43,373 bases of DNA, taken from positions 1 to 43,373 of the forward strand of contig CAJUTJ010000177.1 in the NCBI GenBank assembly GCA_910589655.1. Direction: 5' to 3'. The first letter of the stretch is position 1; the number at the start of each line of letters is the position of its first letter. The notes below the pieces were generated by a model. The model worked only from the letters and a program-made list of their open reading frames with translations, ran no database searches and was not told the DNA's origin. This document shows positions 16,504-24,960 of this stretch, piece after piece. Source of the DNA: an uncultured Acetatifactor sp. (GTDB taxonomy: Bacteria; Bacillota; Clostridia; Lachnospirales; Lachnospiraceae). The position numbers and the translations under genes were made by a program.

Positions 16504-18636
16504 ATGAGCGATGGGAAAAGTATTTGGAAAGAAAGATTGACGGATGTGGATGATGATTATCTCATCGGTATCAGTAACAAGGGAATCGTGAAGCGTGCCT
16601 ATAAGGATAAAGAGGACACGGCTGCAGAAATCGGGAATATAGACGGGGAAGCCGATGTGAGGGTGGGGGAGGAGACTGTAACTGTGTGTTTCCCCCTTGG
16701 GGAAAGTAAATGCACCTGCCCCTCCAGAAGCATTTGCCGTCATGTAATACAGGCGATACTGACGCTGCGGGAAAATGTCACAGCGGAGAATTTTCCGGAG
16801 CCGGAAAAGGCAGCGGGAGAAGATTCGCAGCCGGAGAAGGCAGCGGGAGGAGATTCGCAGCCGGAAATTGCGGAGGAAGAAAAAGACGCACTGCGGGGGA
16901 AAAGTGCAGAGAGAACCGGAACGCATACAGGAGAGATTGCACACTTGGATCAGACAGCGGTGAAGAGTGCAGAAGAGTCAAGGAAAGCCGCTGAGAAAAA
17001 GGCAGCCGCACAGCCGGAGCTAGTCACAGAGAAGAAGGAAGCAGTTGCACAACCGGAGGCAGCCACAGAGAAGAAAAAGGCAGTTGCACAGCCGGAGGCA
17101 GCCACAGAGAAGAAAAAGGCAGCCGCACAGCCGGAGGCAGCCACAGAGTCGGAGGAAGCCGCAGAGAACAAAGGAACCGGCGCGTTATCAGATAAAACCG
17201 TACAACAACAGGCTTTTCAGGAAAATGCAGATGTGTTACAAGGAAAGTTTTCCGCAAGGCAGGAAATACCTGCCGTCTCCGCGAAGGTTTTCAGGGAAAT
17301 AGAAGAATTTTCCATGCAGACTCTCAAAAGGACTCTTGGAAGCCGGCAGTTTCAAAATTTTACCAATCAGGCGCTTTCAGGGATCAGGCCTCAAATACAA
17401 TATGCATCGGTGGTTACGGTGCGCCTTCCGGGCAGCGAGTCCGGGACGGAGATGGTGGTCAAGCTGCTGTCTCCTTTGGAGTATTCTTCCTGTACCTGCC
17501 ATAAAAAGGAGCTGTGTGTACATAAGGCGGCCGCTATTATGTGGTGCAGGCTGGAGGCGGGAATACTTACAGAAGAAGAGCTTATGGGAGAAGCTGCCGG
17601 GGAATTGTCCTATGACATGGATAAAGTAAAGGATGCGGCGGCACAGATGAAACTGTTTTTGGAGGAATTGTTCGGCACAGGCCTTTCCAGAACTTCTCCG
17701 GATGTGCTGGATCATATGGAAAGGCTTGCGGTGATCGGCCATAACGCAGGACTGGCTAAATTCGAAGGGTATTTCCGGGCTTTGTTTGATTCTTATAACA
17801 GATACTTTAAGAGGAAGGCGGCCTTTAAGACGGAAGAGCTTATGGGGCAGATGACAAGGCTCTACAGACGAGTGAAGCAGCTGCAGCAGGCAAAGGACAG
17901 TGTGGAAGTGGGTCGGTATGCCGGAGAATTCCGGGCGGAATATCTTCCTGTGGGCAGATTGGAGCTGATCGGTATCGCTTTGGAACATTTTGACAGCCAA
18001 TCGGGATATGAGGGTGAAACCATATACTTTTTGGAACAAAATACGAAAAAATGGTACACTTATACCAATGCAAGGCCGGTTTACTATGACAACAGCCGTA
18101 GACGAAAATTTACGGAACAGGGACAGGCGCCTTGGGGACTTGGCATTTCCCTCAACAATCTTTTGAAGGTCAGGATTCGTCTGATTGGGGCAAAATGCGA
18201 TGTAAGGCAGAGACTGTCCGCCAGTCAGGACACAAGGGGAGAAATTATACAAGAACAAAAGCTTACGATTTCCGACGTAGAGAACTGGTATTACAGAGAT
18301 TTCGGTGAACTGCTTTCGGAGCAGATCGGAAAGCGTCAGAGAGACTGGCTTGTAAGGGATAGCTCGCAGGAAGTGGCAGAACTTGTATTCGTACAGCCCG
18401 AGTCCTGCCAGACGGCGGATTTTTCCCAGACAAAGCAGCAGCTTTCCTTGCCCCTTTATGATGAGAAGGGGCGGGAGGTCACTGTAGAAGTCACCTATTC
18501 CAAGGAGGAAGCCCTCACTATTCGATATCTTGAAAGACTTTCGGGAAGAAAACCACCCTGTTTTGTGGGGAAGCTTTATTTCAGGGGGGAAAAGATGTGT
18601 CTGTATCCTTTGGCAGTGCTGGATGATTTCGAGTGA
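16504..18636 (+). CDS. SWIM zinc-finger protein, YehQ-like
   Basis: 710 residues. Two SWIM-type zinc motifs with identical CxCx5CxH spacing are seen: C70, C72, C78, H80 (CTCPSRSICRH) and C330, C332, C338, H340 (CTCHKKELCVH). SWIM domains bind zinc and are linked to nucleic-acid or protein binding. Between them is a long polar linker (about residues 95-240) that includes three and a half copies of a 13-residue TEKKKAVAQPEAA-type repeat. The C-terminal part is mixed alpha/beta without a family name known to me. It lies downstream of the VWA gene as in the E. coli yehP-yehQ order. The two similar motif regions may be an ancient internal duplication, one half of which lost its linker constraint. 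Confidence 0.88.
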   Translation: MSDGKSIWKERLTDVDDDYLIGISNKGIVKRAYKDKEDTAAEIGNIDGEADVRVGEETVTVCFPLGESKCTCPSRSICRHVIQAILTLRENVTAENFPEPEKAAGEDSQPEKAAGGDSQPEIAEEEKDALRGKSAERTGTHTGEIAHLDQTAVKSAEESRKAAEKKAAAQPELVTEKKEAVAQPEAATEKKKAVAQPEAATEKKKAAAQPEAATESEEAAENKGTGALSDKTVQQQAFQENADVLQGKFSARQEIPAVSAKVFREIEEFSMQTLKRTLGSRQFQNFTNQALSGIRPQIQYASVVTVRLPGSESGTEMVVKLLSPLEYSSCTCHKKELCVHKAAAIMWCRLEAGILTEEELMGEAAGELSYDMDKVKDAAAQMKLFLEELFGTGLSRTSPDVLDHMERLAVIGHNAGLAKFEGYFRALFDSYNRYFKRKAAFKTEELMGQMTRLYRRVKQLQQAKDSVEVGRYAGEFRAEYLPVGRLELIGIALEHFDSQSGYEGETIYFLEQNTKKWYTYTNARPVYYDNSRRRKFTEQGQAPWGLGISLNNLLKVRIRLIGAKCDVRQRLSASQDTRGEIIQEQKLTISDVENWYYRDFGELLSEQIGKRQRDWLVRDSSQEVAELVFVQPESCQTADFSQTKQQLSLPLYDEKGREVTVEVTYSKEEALTIRYLERLSGRKPPCFVGKLYFRGEKMCLYPLAVLDDFE

Positions 18637-18680
18637 CCTTCCGACGGAAGACGCAAGCATGACGGATACAAGCACAACAT

Positions 18681-18742
18681 AGCCCCAGCGCCGTTATGTA
18701 ATTCGCTTACGGACGCGATTTTGGCTTCGCGGGAGGGGCTGT
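18681..18742 (+). repeat. Short intergenic repeat with hairpin, copy 1
   Basis: Bases 18703-18742 (TCGCTTACGGACGCGATTTT, then GGCTTCGCGGGAGGGGCTGT) recur with few changes at 24906-24944. Here the block is enclosed by AGCCCC (18681-18686) and GGGGCT (18735-18740), which could pair. No T run follows, so a terminator role is doubtful. Confidence 0.6.
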
Positions 18743-18781
18743 TAAACGGGAAACAAAGGCGCGGGAAAAGAAAGGGTTTTT

Positions 18782-19120
18782 ATGGACTTTAATGAATGCA
18801 CAAAATCAAAATATGCGGCTGTCGGGGAGATGACCGATGAGGTATTGGGATTGATGGAGGAACTGTACCAGAGCGGCTTTGATACCGTCCATGACAGCAC
18901 TCTTCAGAGACTGGAAAAATCCGCAAAGAATACAAAACAGTACGGAATGAAATATTTGTCGGAGCTGTTGGAAGCCCTGTCCGCCGAAATTTCTTCAGGG
19001 CGTCACAGGATGGAGAAAAAGACAGCGCAGATAGCGGAACTCTACACGGATATTAACGAATATCTGTACTATTGCAGACAGAAGGCGGCATACGACAGGT
19101 GCAGAGAGAGTTATTCTTGA
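18782..19120 (+). CDS. Small helical protein of unknown function in the yeh-like locus
   Basis: 112 residues, no family recognised. It begins MDFNECTKSKYAAVGEMTDE and looks wholly alpha-helical, with heptad-like spacing in LQRLEKSAKNTKQYGMKYLS and in MEKKTAQIAELYTDINEYLY; no membrane segment or signal peptide. The ribosome-binding site is a modest AAAGGG. It lies between the SWIM gene (145 bases upstream) and the DUF4132 gene (164 bases downstream), in the same direction, so it may be a dedicated partner of the system. It has no equivalent that I know of in the E. coli yeh set. Confidence 0.7.
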   Translation: MDFNECTKSKYAAVGEMTDEVLGLMEELYQSGFDTVHDSTLQRLEKSAKNTKQYGMKYLSELLEALSAEISSGRHRMEKKTAQIAELYTDINEYLYYCRQKAAYDRCRESYS

Positions 19121-19284
19121 AAACAGTAGATAGATACTTACTGATTTGCTATAATACAAACTAAGCAGTATCAATGGGGAAATATGCTGCCATATCACGT
19201 GAAATCAAATGTTTGCCTGTGTTGGCGCATGGTTTTCTGCCGATATGGCATAATAGCAAAACTAAAATGGCAGGAGGAGAAAAT

Positions 19285-22200
19285 ATGATTCACCCGGAAG
19301 ATCATCGCATTACGAAAATTATGGAGTCTTTGGAGCAGGCAGGCTTGTTTACGGAAGAAGAGCTGACGCTTGCAGAGGATTACCTGATGGGCGTTGTAGA
19401 CCGTCAGGAATTGGGGAAGCTGGCATTCAGGGATATGTCCGGTTTGTCTTCTAACATTGCGACAGGGTTCAAAAGTTCTTTCATGGAATTGGTCCGCAGA
19501 GGAGGAATGGAGGAAGGGAGAAAGCTGGCAAGTATCCTGTTTGCCGCAGGGCAGTCAACCTGTATGGCTCTGTTGCCACAGCCGGCATTTTACGACCAGA
19601 ACTTTAACCTGTTCCCCTCGGAGCCGGAAAAGATGGCGGCGGTTTATGCTTCTGATGTGGGGAGGACGATGTACTCTTTCAAAGAAACTTTTTTGTGGGA
19701 GTTAATCAAGCGGACGGAGGGTGATACCGACATTCTAAAAAAAGCTCTCGCATACCAGAACGACAAAACATCGAACGGAAATCTGATTTTAATGGGAGCG
19801 TATTTTTTGGCAAAGTATCCCGGTGTGGAGCCGGATAATGCCTCGGGAGCCCTTCTTGAGGAAGAAGATGTCCCGCTTATGAAGGAATATGGGGATAACC
19901 TGATCAATAAGCTTTCCGGCATTTATGCCGATAAAACCGCACCGTTGGTCTGGAAGGAGATTGAGAGCGCTATAGACAATGATAAAGTGGATGGCAGGAT
20001 CATGAAAACGGCAAAAGCAGAAATGGCAAAAACGGGCTTCGGCACGAATCAGTTTGTCCTGCGTGTCATCGGCAGTATGGGGTACATAAATTTCAGCCTT
20101 TCACCGCGCCTGAAAAATGTGGTAAAGGTATGCCTTGGGGCGGATCTCAACGGAATGCTGGATACAATGATGATTTATGATATGAGGAAACATATGAAGG
20201 AGAAAGGGGGGAATTATGACGAGGTATTTGGAATTGCCCCCGAAAAATATATAAGATGGGCGGCGGATAAAGCAAGGAAAAGCATTTTAAGGGAATTATA
20301 CTGGCGCTATAAAGAGCAGTATTTATTATATATGGCCAAGGCGGATTTTGAGCCTTATAATGTGATGGCTTCTATCCTGAGAGAAGAGGATCCGAAGGAG
20401 TTCGGGAACAGAATGCTCACGGAAGCCTCCAGACAACGGAACAAAATCATCAATGCTTTTGTAGATATGACGGAGACTGGCGCCTGCAGTGACGTGAGGG
20501 AATATCTGGAGAAGGGGACCGATATAGAAACAATCTACCCCTATGGGGAAAAGCTGCTGAAAGACGATGCATGGCGTGGAATGAGAAATTTCTTGAATAT
20601 GCTGCAAAGCTACCAAAAAGGCTACGGATACGATGCCTTGGGCAATAAATGCGAGGCAATGCTGATGCTGTGCGGGGCGTTGGGGGGATATAGTTACATA
20701 TTCGGCGGATATAACAGCGTTCAGCCGGAGGAGGTAAAAAGGCTGTTTGCTTCGGTGGACTCGGAGAAACTGTCTCTGCGGTATCAGCTGTCCGGCTATT
20801 CGAAAATAGCTGCTTCCTATTACCTTGGCGAGGAAGGGAAAGTAGTTTATGAGGATGCGGCAAGGGAAATTTTCCGGCAATATTTGGCGGACAGGCGGGA
20901 GGAAATGCTTTCTGCCTTTCAGGAGGCCGACAGCGCCGGCAGAGGCCTTGCACTGCAGCTTCTGTCGGAGAAACCGGAGGAAAATAAAGAGGAAATCCTG
21001 AAATATGCACAGGACACCGCAAAGTCGGTGAAGGAGCAGCTGTTGGAAATCCTCTATCAAAAGGCGGAGTGGGAGGAGGATGTGATTGCACTGCTCTCAT
21101 CCAAGAAGGCGGCGGACAGGGATGTGGCCGTCCGCGTTCTGGCAAAATGGGACAGCGGAAAATATAAGACGCTTTTTGGGGAGGCTTTGGAGAAGGAGAA
21201 GAACGGCAAGGTCAGGGCGCTTCTTGACAATGCATTGGGCGTGGAAGGCGGCGGACAGTCCGGAGACCGGAATATTTCTCAGGAGGATCTGGTAAAAGAG
21301 ATTCACAAAGGCAATAAAAAGCGCGGGCTTGCATGGGCTTATGAGACCCCATTCTCCAAAGTGCATAAGAAAAACGGCGAGGAGGCGGGGGAGGAATATC
21401 TTCAGGCAGTCCTGTTGTGCTATTCCGCCATGTCACCTTGCGGCATCAGCCCCAGCGCGGCAACTCTGGCGGAGGCTCTGAACGAGGAAGAGCTTGCGGT
21501 CTATGTGAACGAGCTGTTTGACAAATGGCTGGAGGCGGGAGCGGAATCTAAGAAGCGCTGGGTGCTCTATGCCGCTTCCATCCACGGAGGAAGTGAGATT
21601 GTGGGCAGGCTGCACCACCAGATTCAGGAATGGCCTCAGGCTGCCCGGGGCGCCATTGCATCGGAAGCGGTTCAGGCGCTGGCATTGAATCCCAAGCCGC
21701 AGGCTCTTTTGATTGTGGACGGCATCTCAAGGAAATTTAAATTTAAGCAGGTGAAGGCTGCGGCGGAAAAAGCATTGGAATATGCCGCGTCACAGCTGGG
21801 AATCACCAAGGAAGAGCTGGCGGACAGAATTGTACCGAATCTGGGATTTGACGATCATATGGAGCGTTGTTTTGATTACGGTGCCCGCCGGTTTACCGTG
21901 ACCATCACACCGGCTTTGGAGATAGAAGTATTTGACGAGAGCGGGAAGAAATTGAAAAATCTGCCTGCACCGGGAAAAAAGGACGATGAGGAAAAAGCGG
22001 CTGCTGCCTACGATGAATTCAAGCAGATGAAGAAGCAGATGAAAACCACCGTGAGCAGTCAGAAAATGAGACTGGATATGGCATTGTCCACCGAACGACA
22101 GTGGAGTGTGGCATCTTGGAAGAATTTGTTTGTGAAAAATCCTATTATGCATCAGTTTGCGATCGGGCTGATCTGGGGGATTTATGAAAATCGAAAGCTT

Positions 22201-22827
22201 GCCACATGCTTCCGTTATATGGAAGACGGATCCTTTAATACGGAGGATGAGGAGGAATTTGAACTTCCGGAGGACGGCGAAAACGGTTTCATTGGTTTGG
22301 TGCATCCCATCGAACTTTCCGAAGAATCTCTGGAAGCATGGAGACAGCAGCTGGAAGACTATGAGATTATACAGCCCATTGAGCAGCTTAACAGACCCGT
22401 TTTCCTCAGAACCAAGGAGGAAGAGGAGCAAAGGAGCCTTGATAGATTCGGGGGATGTATCGTCAATGATCTGTCTTTGGGAGGAAAATTGACGGGCGAG
22501 GGCTGGTATCGCGGCTCCGTTCAGGACGGGGGCGCTTTCTATACTTATTATAGAGAAGATCCCGAACTTTCTCTGGGAGTGGAGCTTCACTTTTCCGGCA
22601 GCGGCGTGGGCGGCTTGAACGAGGATGTGACGGTGTACGAAGCCAGATTTTATGAGGCAGGCACCATCAAACGGGGCAGCTATGAATATGACGAGGCGGA
22701 TGACAAGAACTCTTATCTTTTGAAGGATGTGCCAAAGCGTTATTTCAGTGAAGTGGCACGCCAGATTGCCAAGGCCACATCCTCCGGCAAGGACAGGGAT
22801 GAGAGCTGGAAGACAAACAGACGGTAA
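19285..22827 (+). CDS. DUF4132 protein, MolR/YehI-like
   Basis: 1180 residues from the ATG at 19285, chosen for its GGAGGAG ribosome-binding site; the frame is open 37 codons further upstream without one. The body is a long helical-repeat-like protein (many paired helices, for example ALQLLSEKPEENKEEILKYA). The C-terminal region, about residues 860-1110, holds the DUF4132 signature: YDEFKQMKKQMKTTVSSQK, MALSTERQWSVASWKNLF and NPIMHQFAIGLIWGIYE. E. coli MolR and YehI share this domain and lie beside the yehLMPQ genes, but the WGR domain of YehI was not seen here. Earlier links of MolR to molybdate are weak, so I treat the function as unknown. It closes the yeh-like locus. Confidence 0.9.
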   Translation: MIHPEDHRITKIMESLEQAGLFTEEELTLAEDYLMGVVDRQELGKLAFRDMSGLSSNIATGFKSSFMELVRRGGMEEGRKLASILFAAGQSTCMALLPQPAFYDQNFNLFPSEPEKMAAVYASDVGRTMYSFKETFLWELIKRTEGDTDILKKALAYQNDKTSNGNLILMGAYFLAKYPGVEPDNASGALLEEEDVPLMKEYGDNLINKLSGIYADKTAPLVWKEIESAIDNDKVDGRIMKTAKAEMAKTGFGTNQFVLRVIGSMGYINFSLSPRLKNVVKVCLGADLNGMLDTMMIYDMRKHMKEKGGNYDEVFGIAPEKYIRWAADKARKSILRELYWRYKEQYLLYMAKADFEPYNVMASILREEDPKEFGNRMLTEASRQRNKIINAFVDMTETGACSDVREYLEKGTDIETIYPYGEKLLKDDAWRGMRNFLNMLQSYQKGYGYDALGNKCEAMLMLCGALGGYSYIFGGYNSVQPEEVKRLFASVDSEKLSLRYQLSGYSKIAASYYLGEEGKVVYEDAAREIFRQYLADRREEMLSAFQEADSAGRGLALQLLSEKPEENKEEILKYAQDTAKSVKEQLLEILYQKAEWEEDVIALLSSKKAADRDVAVRVLAKWDSGKYKTLFGEALEKEKNGKVRALLDNALGVEGGGQSGDRNISQEDLVKEIHKGNKKRGLAWAYETPFSKVHKKNGEEAGEEYLQAVLLCYSAMSPCGISPSAATLAEALNEEELAVYVNELFDKWLEAGAESKKRWVLYAASIHGGSEIVGRLHHQIQEWPQAARGAIASEAVQALALNPKPQALLIVDGISRKFKFKQVKAAAEKALEYAASQLGITKEELADRIVPNLGFDDHMERCFDYGARRFTVTITPALEIEVFDESGKKLKNLPAPGKKDDEEKAAAAYDEFKQMKKQMKTTVSSQKMRLDMALSTERQWSVASWKNLFVKNPIMHQFAIGLIWGIYENRKLATCFRYMEDGSFNTEDEEEFELPEDGENGFIGLVHPIELSEESLEAWRQQLEDYEIIQPIEQLNRPVFLRTKEEEEQRSLDRFGGCIVNDLSLGGKLTGEGWYRGSVQDGGAFYTYYREDPELSLGVELHFSGSGVGGLNEDVTVYEARFYEAGTIKRGSYEYDEADDKNSYLLKDVPKRYFSEVARQIAKATSSGKDRDESWKTNRR

Positions 22828-22967
22828 CAGGGCATTAGCGGTTCCGTCACAAGGTACTGTCACATACCGGAAATGACAGTTCCCGCTTTCATGCAGTGGT
22901 GGTGCGCCGCCGGACTTTCATGCATGGTGGCGGTGCCGGATTGCATGGGATTTACTATAAAAGGCTA

Positions 22968-22996
22968 TTGACGAATCAGAGCCGTAATATTATGAT
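22968..22996 (+). promoter_or_regulatory. Sigma-A-type promoter before the cobalamin riboswitch
   Basis: TTGACG at 22968-22973 and TATGAT at 22991-22996 with a 17-base spacer. Transcription would begin near 23003, exactly where the riboswitch aptamer starts. Confidence 0.75.
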
Positions 22997-22999
22997 AGG

Positions 23000-23180
23000 A
23001 ATTAAATTGTCCGGGGAAACAGGTGTAAGTCCTGTACGAGCCCGTCGCCGTGAGGCATACGTATTGAGCCGTCGGCCTGACCCGAAGCCACAATCCGGGG
23101 AAACGCCATTGGAGTAAATCCGAGAAGGCCGGCCGACGGGAATGCCAAGTCGAAATATCCGGACAGTTGAATCCTCACTG
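23000..23180 (+). promoter_or_regulatory. Cobalamin riboswitch
   Basis: The aptamer core GGGGAAACAGGTGTAAGTCC followed by GAGCCCGTCGCCGTGA matches the conserved GGGAA..GGTG.AA.TCC....CCCGC.ACTG block of the cobalamin family. The closing B12-box region is a variant, GCCAAGTCGAAATATCC, in place of the usual AGTCAGGATACCTGCC. A GGCCGGCCGACGG arm pairs with CCGTCGGCCTGACC upstream. It lies directly before a DUF4430 lipoprotein and an ECF S component and should switch them off when B12 is plentiful. Confidence 0.85.
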
Positions 23181-23187
23181 GTGTGAG

Positions 23188-23223
23188 TATGGTTTCTCTT
23201 TTAAGGGGAGCCATATTTGCTTT
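23188..23223 (+). terminator. Probable expression-platform terminator of the riboswitch
   Basis: TATGGTTTCTC (23188-23198) pairs with GGGGAGCCATA (23205-23215), using G-T pairs, followed by TTTGCTTT. It sits between the aptamer and the ribosome-binding site of the lipoprotein gene, as expected for control by early termination. The T run is weak. Confidence 0.55.
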
Positions 23224-23278
23224 CCGACCGCGGGCGCCGGTCGTATGAGGAAATATATTATCAAAGGGAGATTTGAGT

Positions 23279-23833
23279 ATGCAAAAGAAATGCAGTAAAA
23301 AACGATTGTCATGCATCCTTTGTATGGTGCTTATTGTGGCTATGGCACTTTTTACAACCGGCTGTAATGGCAGCACAGACAACGGAAGCTCTGCTTCGGC
23401 AGGAAGCACGGAAGCGCAGGCGGACGGCAGCGGGACAGGCGGCAGCGGCACGCAGGCGGACAATGTTCAGTCAGGCGGCGGAACGCAGGCGGACGGCAGT
23501 CAGACAGGTACGGACGTTGAGACGGAGCCGCAGCAGTTGGGAGAAGGCGGCACACAATTTAATTTCACGGTGTCGGACAAGGACGGAAAGGAAACGGTGT
23601 TTGAAATCCACACGGACAAGCAGATTGTAGGAGATGCCTTGTCCGAACTGGGGTTAATCGAGGGAGAGGAAAGTGAGTACGGGCTTTTTGTCAAAACCGT
23701 CAACGGCATCACCGCCGATTACGATAAGGACGGGGTATACTGGGCCTTTTATATCAATGGTGAGTACGCTTCCACCGGTGTGGATTCCACAGCTATAACG
23801 GAGGGTGACAGCTACTCTTTTCGGGTGGAATAG
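23279..23833 (+). CDS. DUF4430 lipoprotein, candidate cobalamin-capture protein
   Basis: 184 residues from the ATG at 23279 with AAGGGAG eight bases upstream. A lipoprotein signal ends in LFTTGC, with Cys29 as the lipid anchor. Residues 30-90 are a flexible Gly/Ser/Thr/Gln linker containing repeated GTQADG-like units. Residues 94-184 form a DUF4430 domain (PF14478; KDGKETVFEIHTDKQIVG, then GVYWAFYINGEYA and a C-terminal GDSYSFRVE), related to the C-terminal domain of mammalian transcobalamin and intrinsic factor. The protein is therefore surface-anchored. Its position just behind a cobalamin riboswitch and before an S component points to B12 binding outside the membrane. The binding itself is inferred. 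Confidence 0.88.
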   Translation: MQKKCSKKRLSCILCMVLIVAMALFTTGCNGSTDNGSSASAGSTEAQADGSGTGGSGTQADNVQSGGGTQADGSQTGTDVETEPQQLGEGGTQFNFTVSDKDGKETVFEIHTDKQIVGDALSELGLIEGEESEYGLFVKTVNGITADYDKDGVYWAFYINGEYASTGVDSTAITEGDSYSFRVE

Positions 23834-24065
23834 CGCCTTTGCTGTGCTGCTCCAATTGAGGTTAGTATCCGGCAAAGGGTGACTCTGCCCTGTGGAAGAC
23901 ATTCTCGGATACGAATTAGTACTACAGCGAATAATTCAAATAGTGTTTTTTGTAATGGAAGATAAGATTATGCGTTGTGGTGTCAGTGCTTGCGCCAGTT
24001 CATTAATCAGTATGTGTGCAAGAGGTTGTGTAAACACCCCTCTTTAGCATGCAAGGGGTATGGAT

Positions 24066-24587
24066 ATGAAGCTTACTATCAGGGAAATGGCTGTATTCGG
24101 GATGCTTGGGGCTGTCATGTATGCATCCAAATTTGTGATGGAAATGTTTCCCAATATTCATCTTTTGGGTGTTTTTACGGTGGCGTTTACCGTTGTTTAC
24201 AGGAAAAAGGCATTGTATCCCATCTACACATATGTTATTTTAAACGGTATTTTCTGCGGGTTTGCCACTTGGTGGATTCCTTATTTATATTTGTGGACGG
24301 TTCTGTGGGGCGCCGTAATGCTTCTGCCTAAGAATATGCCGAAAAAGCTGCGTCCCATGGTTTATATGACAGTGTGTGCATTACATGGTTTCCTGTTCGG
24401 CACTTTGTATGCTCCGGCGCAGGCGCTTCTGTACGGACTGAGTTTACAGGGTACGCTGGCATGGATTGCTGCGGGTCTGCCATGGGATATGCTGCATGGT
24501 ATCAGCAATTTTTTCTGCGGAATTCTGATTACGCCGATTATTATGGCATTGAGGCTTGCGGAGGGAGAATATACCCGCGGGGGATAA
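24066..24587 (+). CDS. ECF transporter S component, probably for cobalamin
   Basis: 173 residues with five or six membrane segments (MAVFGMLGAVMYASKFVME, LLGVFTVAFTVVY, YPIYTYVILNGIFCGF, IPYLYLWTVLWGAVML and others). This is the size and pattern of ECF-type S components, which bind a vitamin and pair with a shared energising module. The start at 24066 is eight bases after AAGGGG; an ATG at 24060 is too close. It follows the riboswitch-controlled lipoprotein by 232 bases, so cobalamin is the most likely substrate, as for CbrT-type S components. EcfA and EcfT are not in the window. A GTATCCG / CGGATAC inverted repeat lies in the spacer (about 23870-23912). Confidence 0.8.
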   Translation: MKLTIREMAVFGMLGAVMYASKFVMEMFPNIHLLGVFTVAFTVVYRKKALYPIYTYVILNGIFCGFATWWIPYLYLWTVLWGAVMLLPKNMPKKLRPMVYMTVCALHGFLFGTLYAPAQALLYGLSLQGTLAWIAAGLPWDMLHGISNFFCGILITPIIMALRLAEGEYTRGG

Positions 24588-24745
24588 AGGGAAGGTATAA
24601 AAGATAAATATTATCTAGCGGAATATTTGCTTGTTTCTGGACAAATTCATTAATTGATAGATTGTACTAACTAAACAAGGAAACTAAAAAAGAAAGTGTT
24701 CCAGTGGAAAAAAGTTAAAAACATATGGAGGAGGTTATATTAATT

Positions 24746-24832
24746 GTGTATATGGATGTATATTTTGGCTTGGATGTAAATGTATTGAGAATCATACCAC
24801 TCCGGAAAGAAGAATTAAGATCTGTCCAGTAA
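24746..24832 (+). CDS. Possible very small protein (28 residues)
   Basis: A GTG at 24746 lies 11 bases after an unusually strong GGAGGAGG (24728-24735). The frame runs MYMDVYFGLDVNVLRIIPLR and ends at 24832. A frame from the ATG at 24725 covers the same residues with seven more. There is no similarity that I recognise. Only the ribosome-binding site supports it. The rest of the 24588-24980 spacer holds a copy of the short intergenic repeat and the hairpin of the next gene. Confidence 0.25.
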   Translation: MYMDVYFGLDVNVLRIIPLRKEELRSVQ

Positions 24833-24905
24833 TTTGTCGAACGATGTACCAGAATGCACGCAAAACGCGGAAAGAATGTGTTTTGGCATCCGTAAGTCTG
24901 GAAAA

Positions 24906-24944
24906 TCGCATACGGGCGCGATTTTGACTTCGCGTGAGGGCTGT
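24906..24944 (+). repeat. Short intergenic repeat, copy 2
   Basis: TCGCATACGGGCGCGATTTT followed by GACTTCGCGTGAGGGCTGT, matching 18703-18742 with about five changes and one missing base. It lies 17 bases before a strong hairpin. Confidence 0.6.
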
Positions 24945-24960
24945 CCGAACTGCTGTGATT

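Noticed and set aside
17377..18675. 432-residue open frame on the minus strand
   Set aside because: It is fully opposite the SWIM gene, has no ribosome-binding site or recognisable protein, and reflects codon bias of the real gene.
21790..22863. 357-residue open frame on the minus strand
   Set aside because: It is a shadow of the DUF4132 gene, whose family match is clear.
22850..22880. ACTGTCA / TGACAGT inverted repeat as terminator of the DUF4132 gene
   Set aside because: The stem is only 7 bp with an 11-base loop and no T run, so it is too weak to list as a feature.
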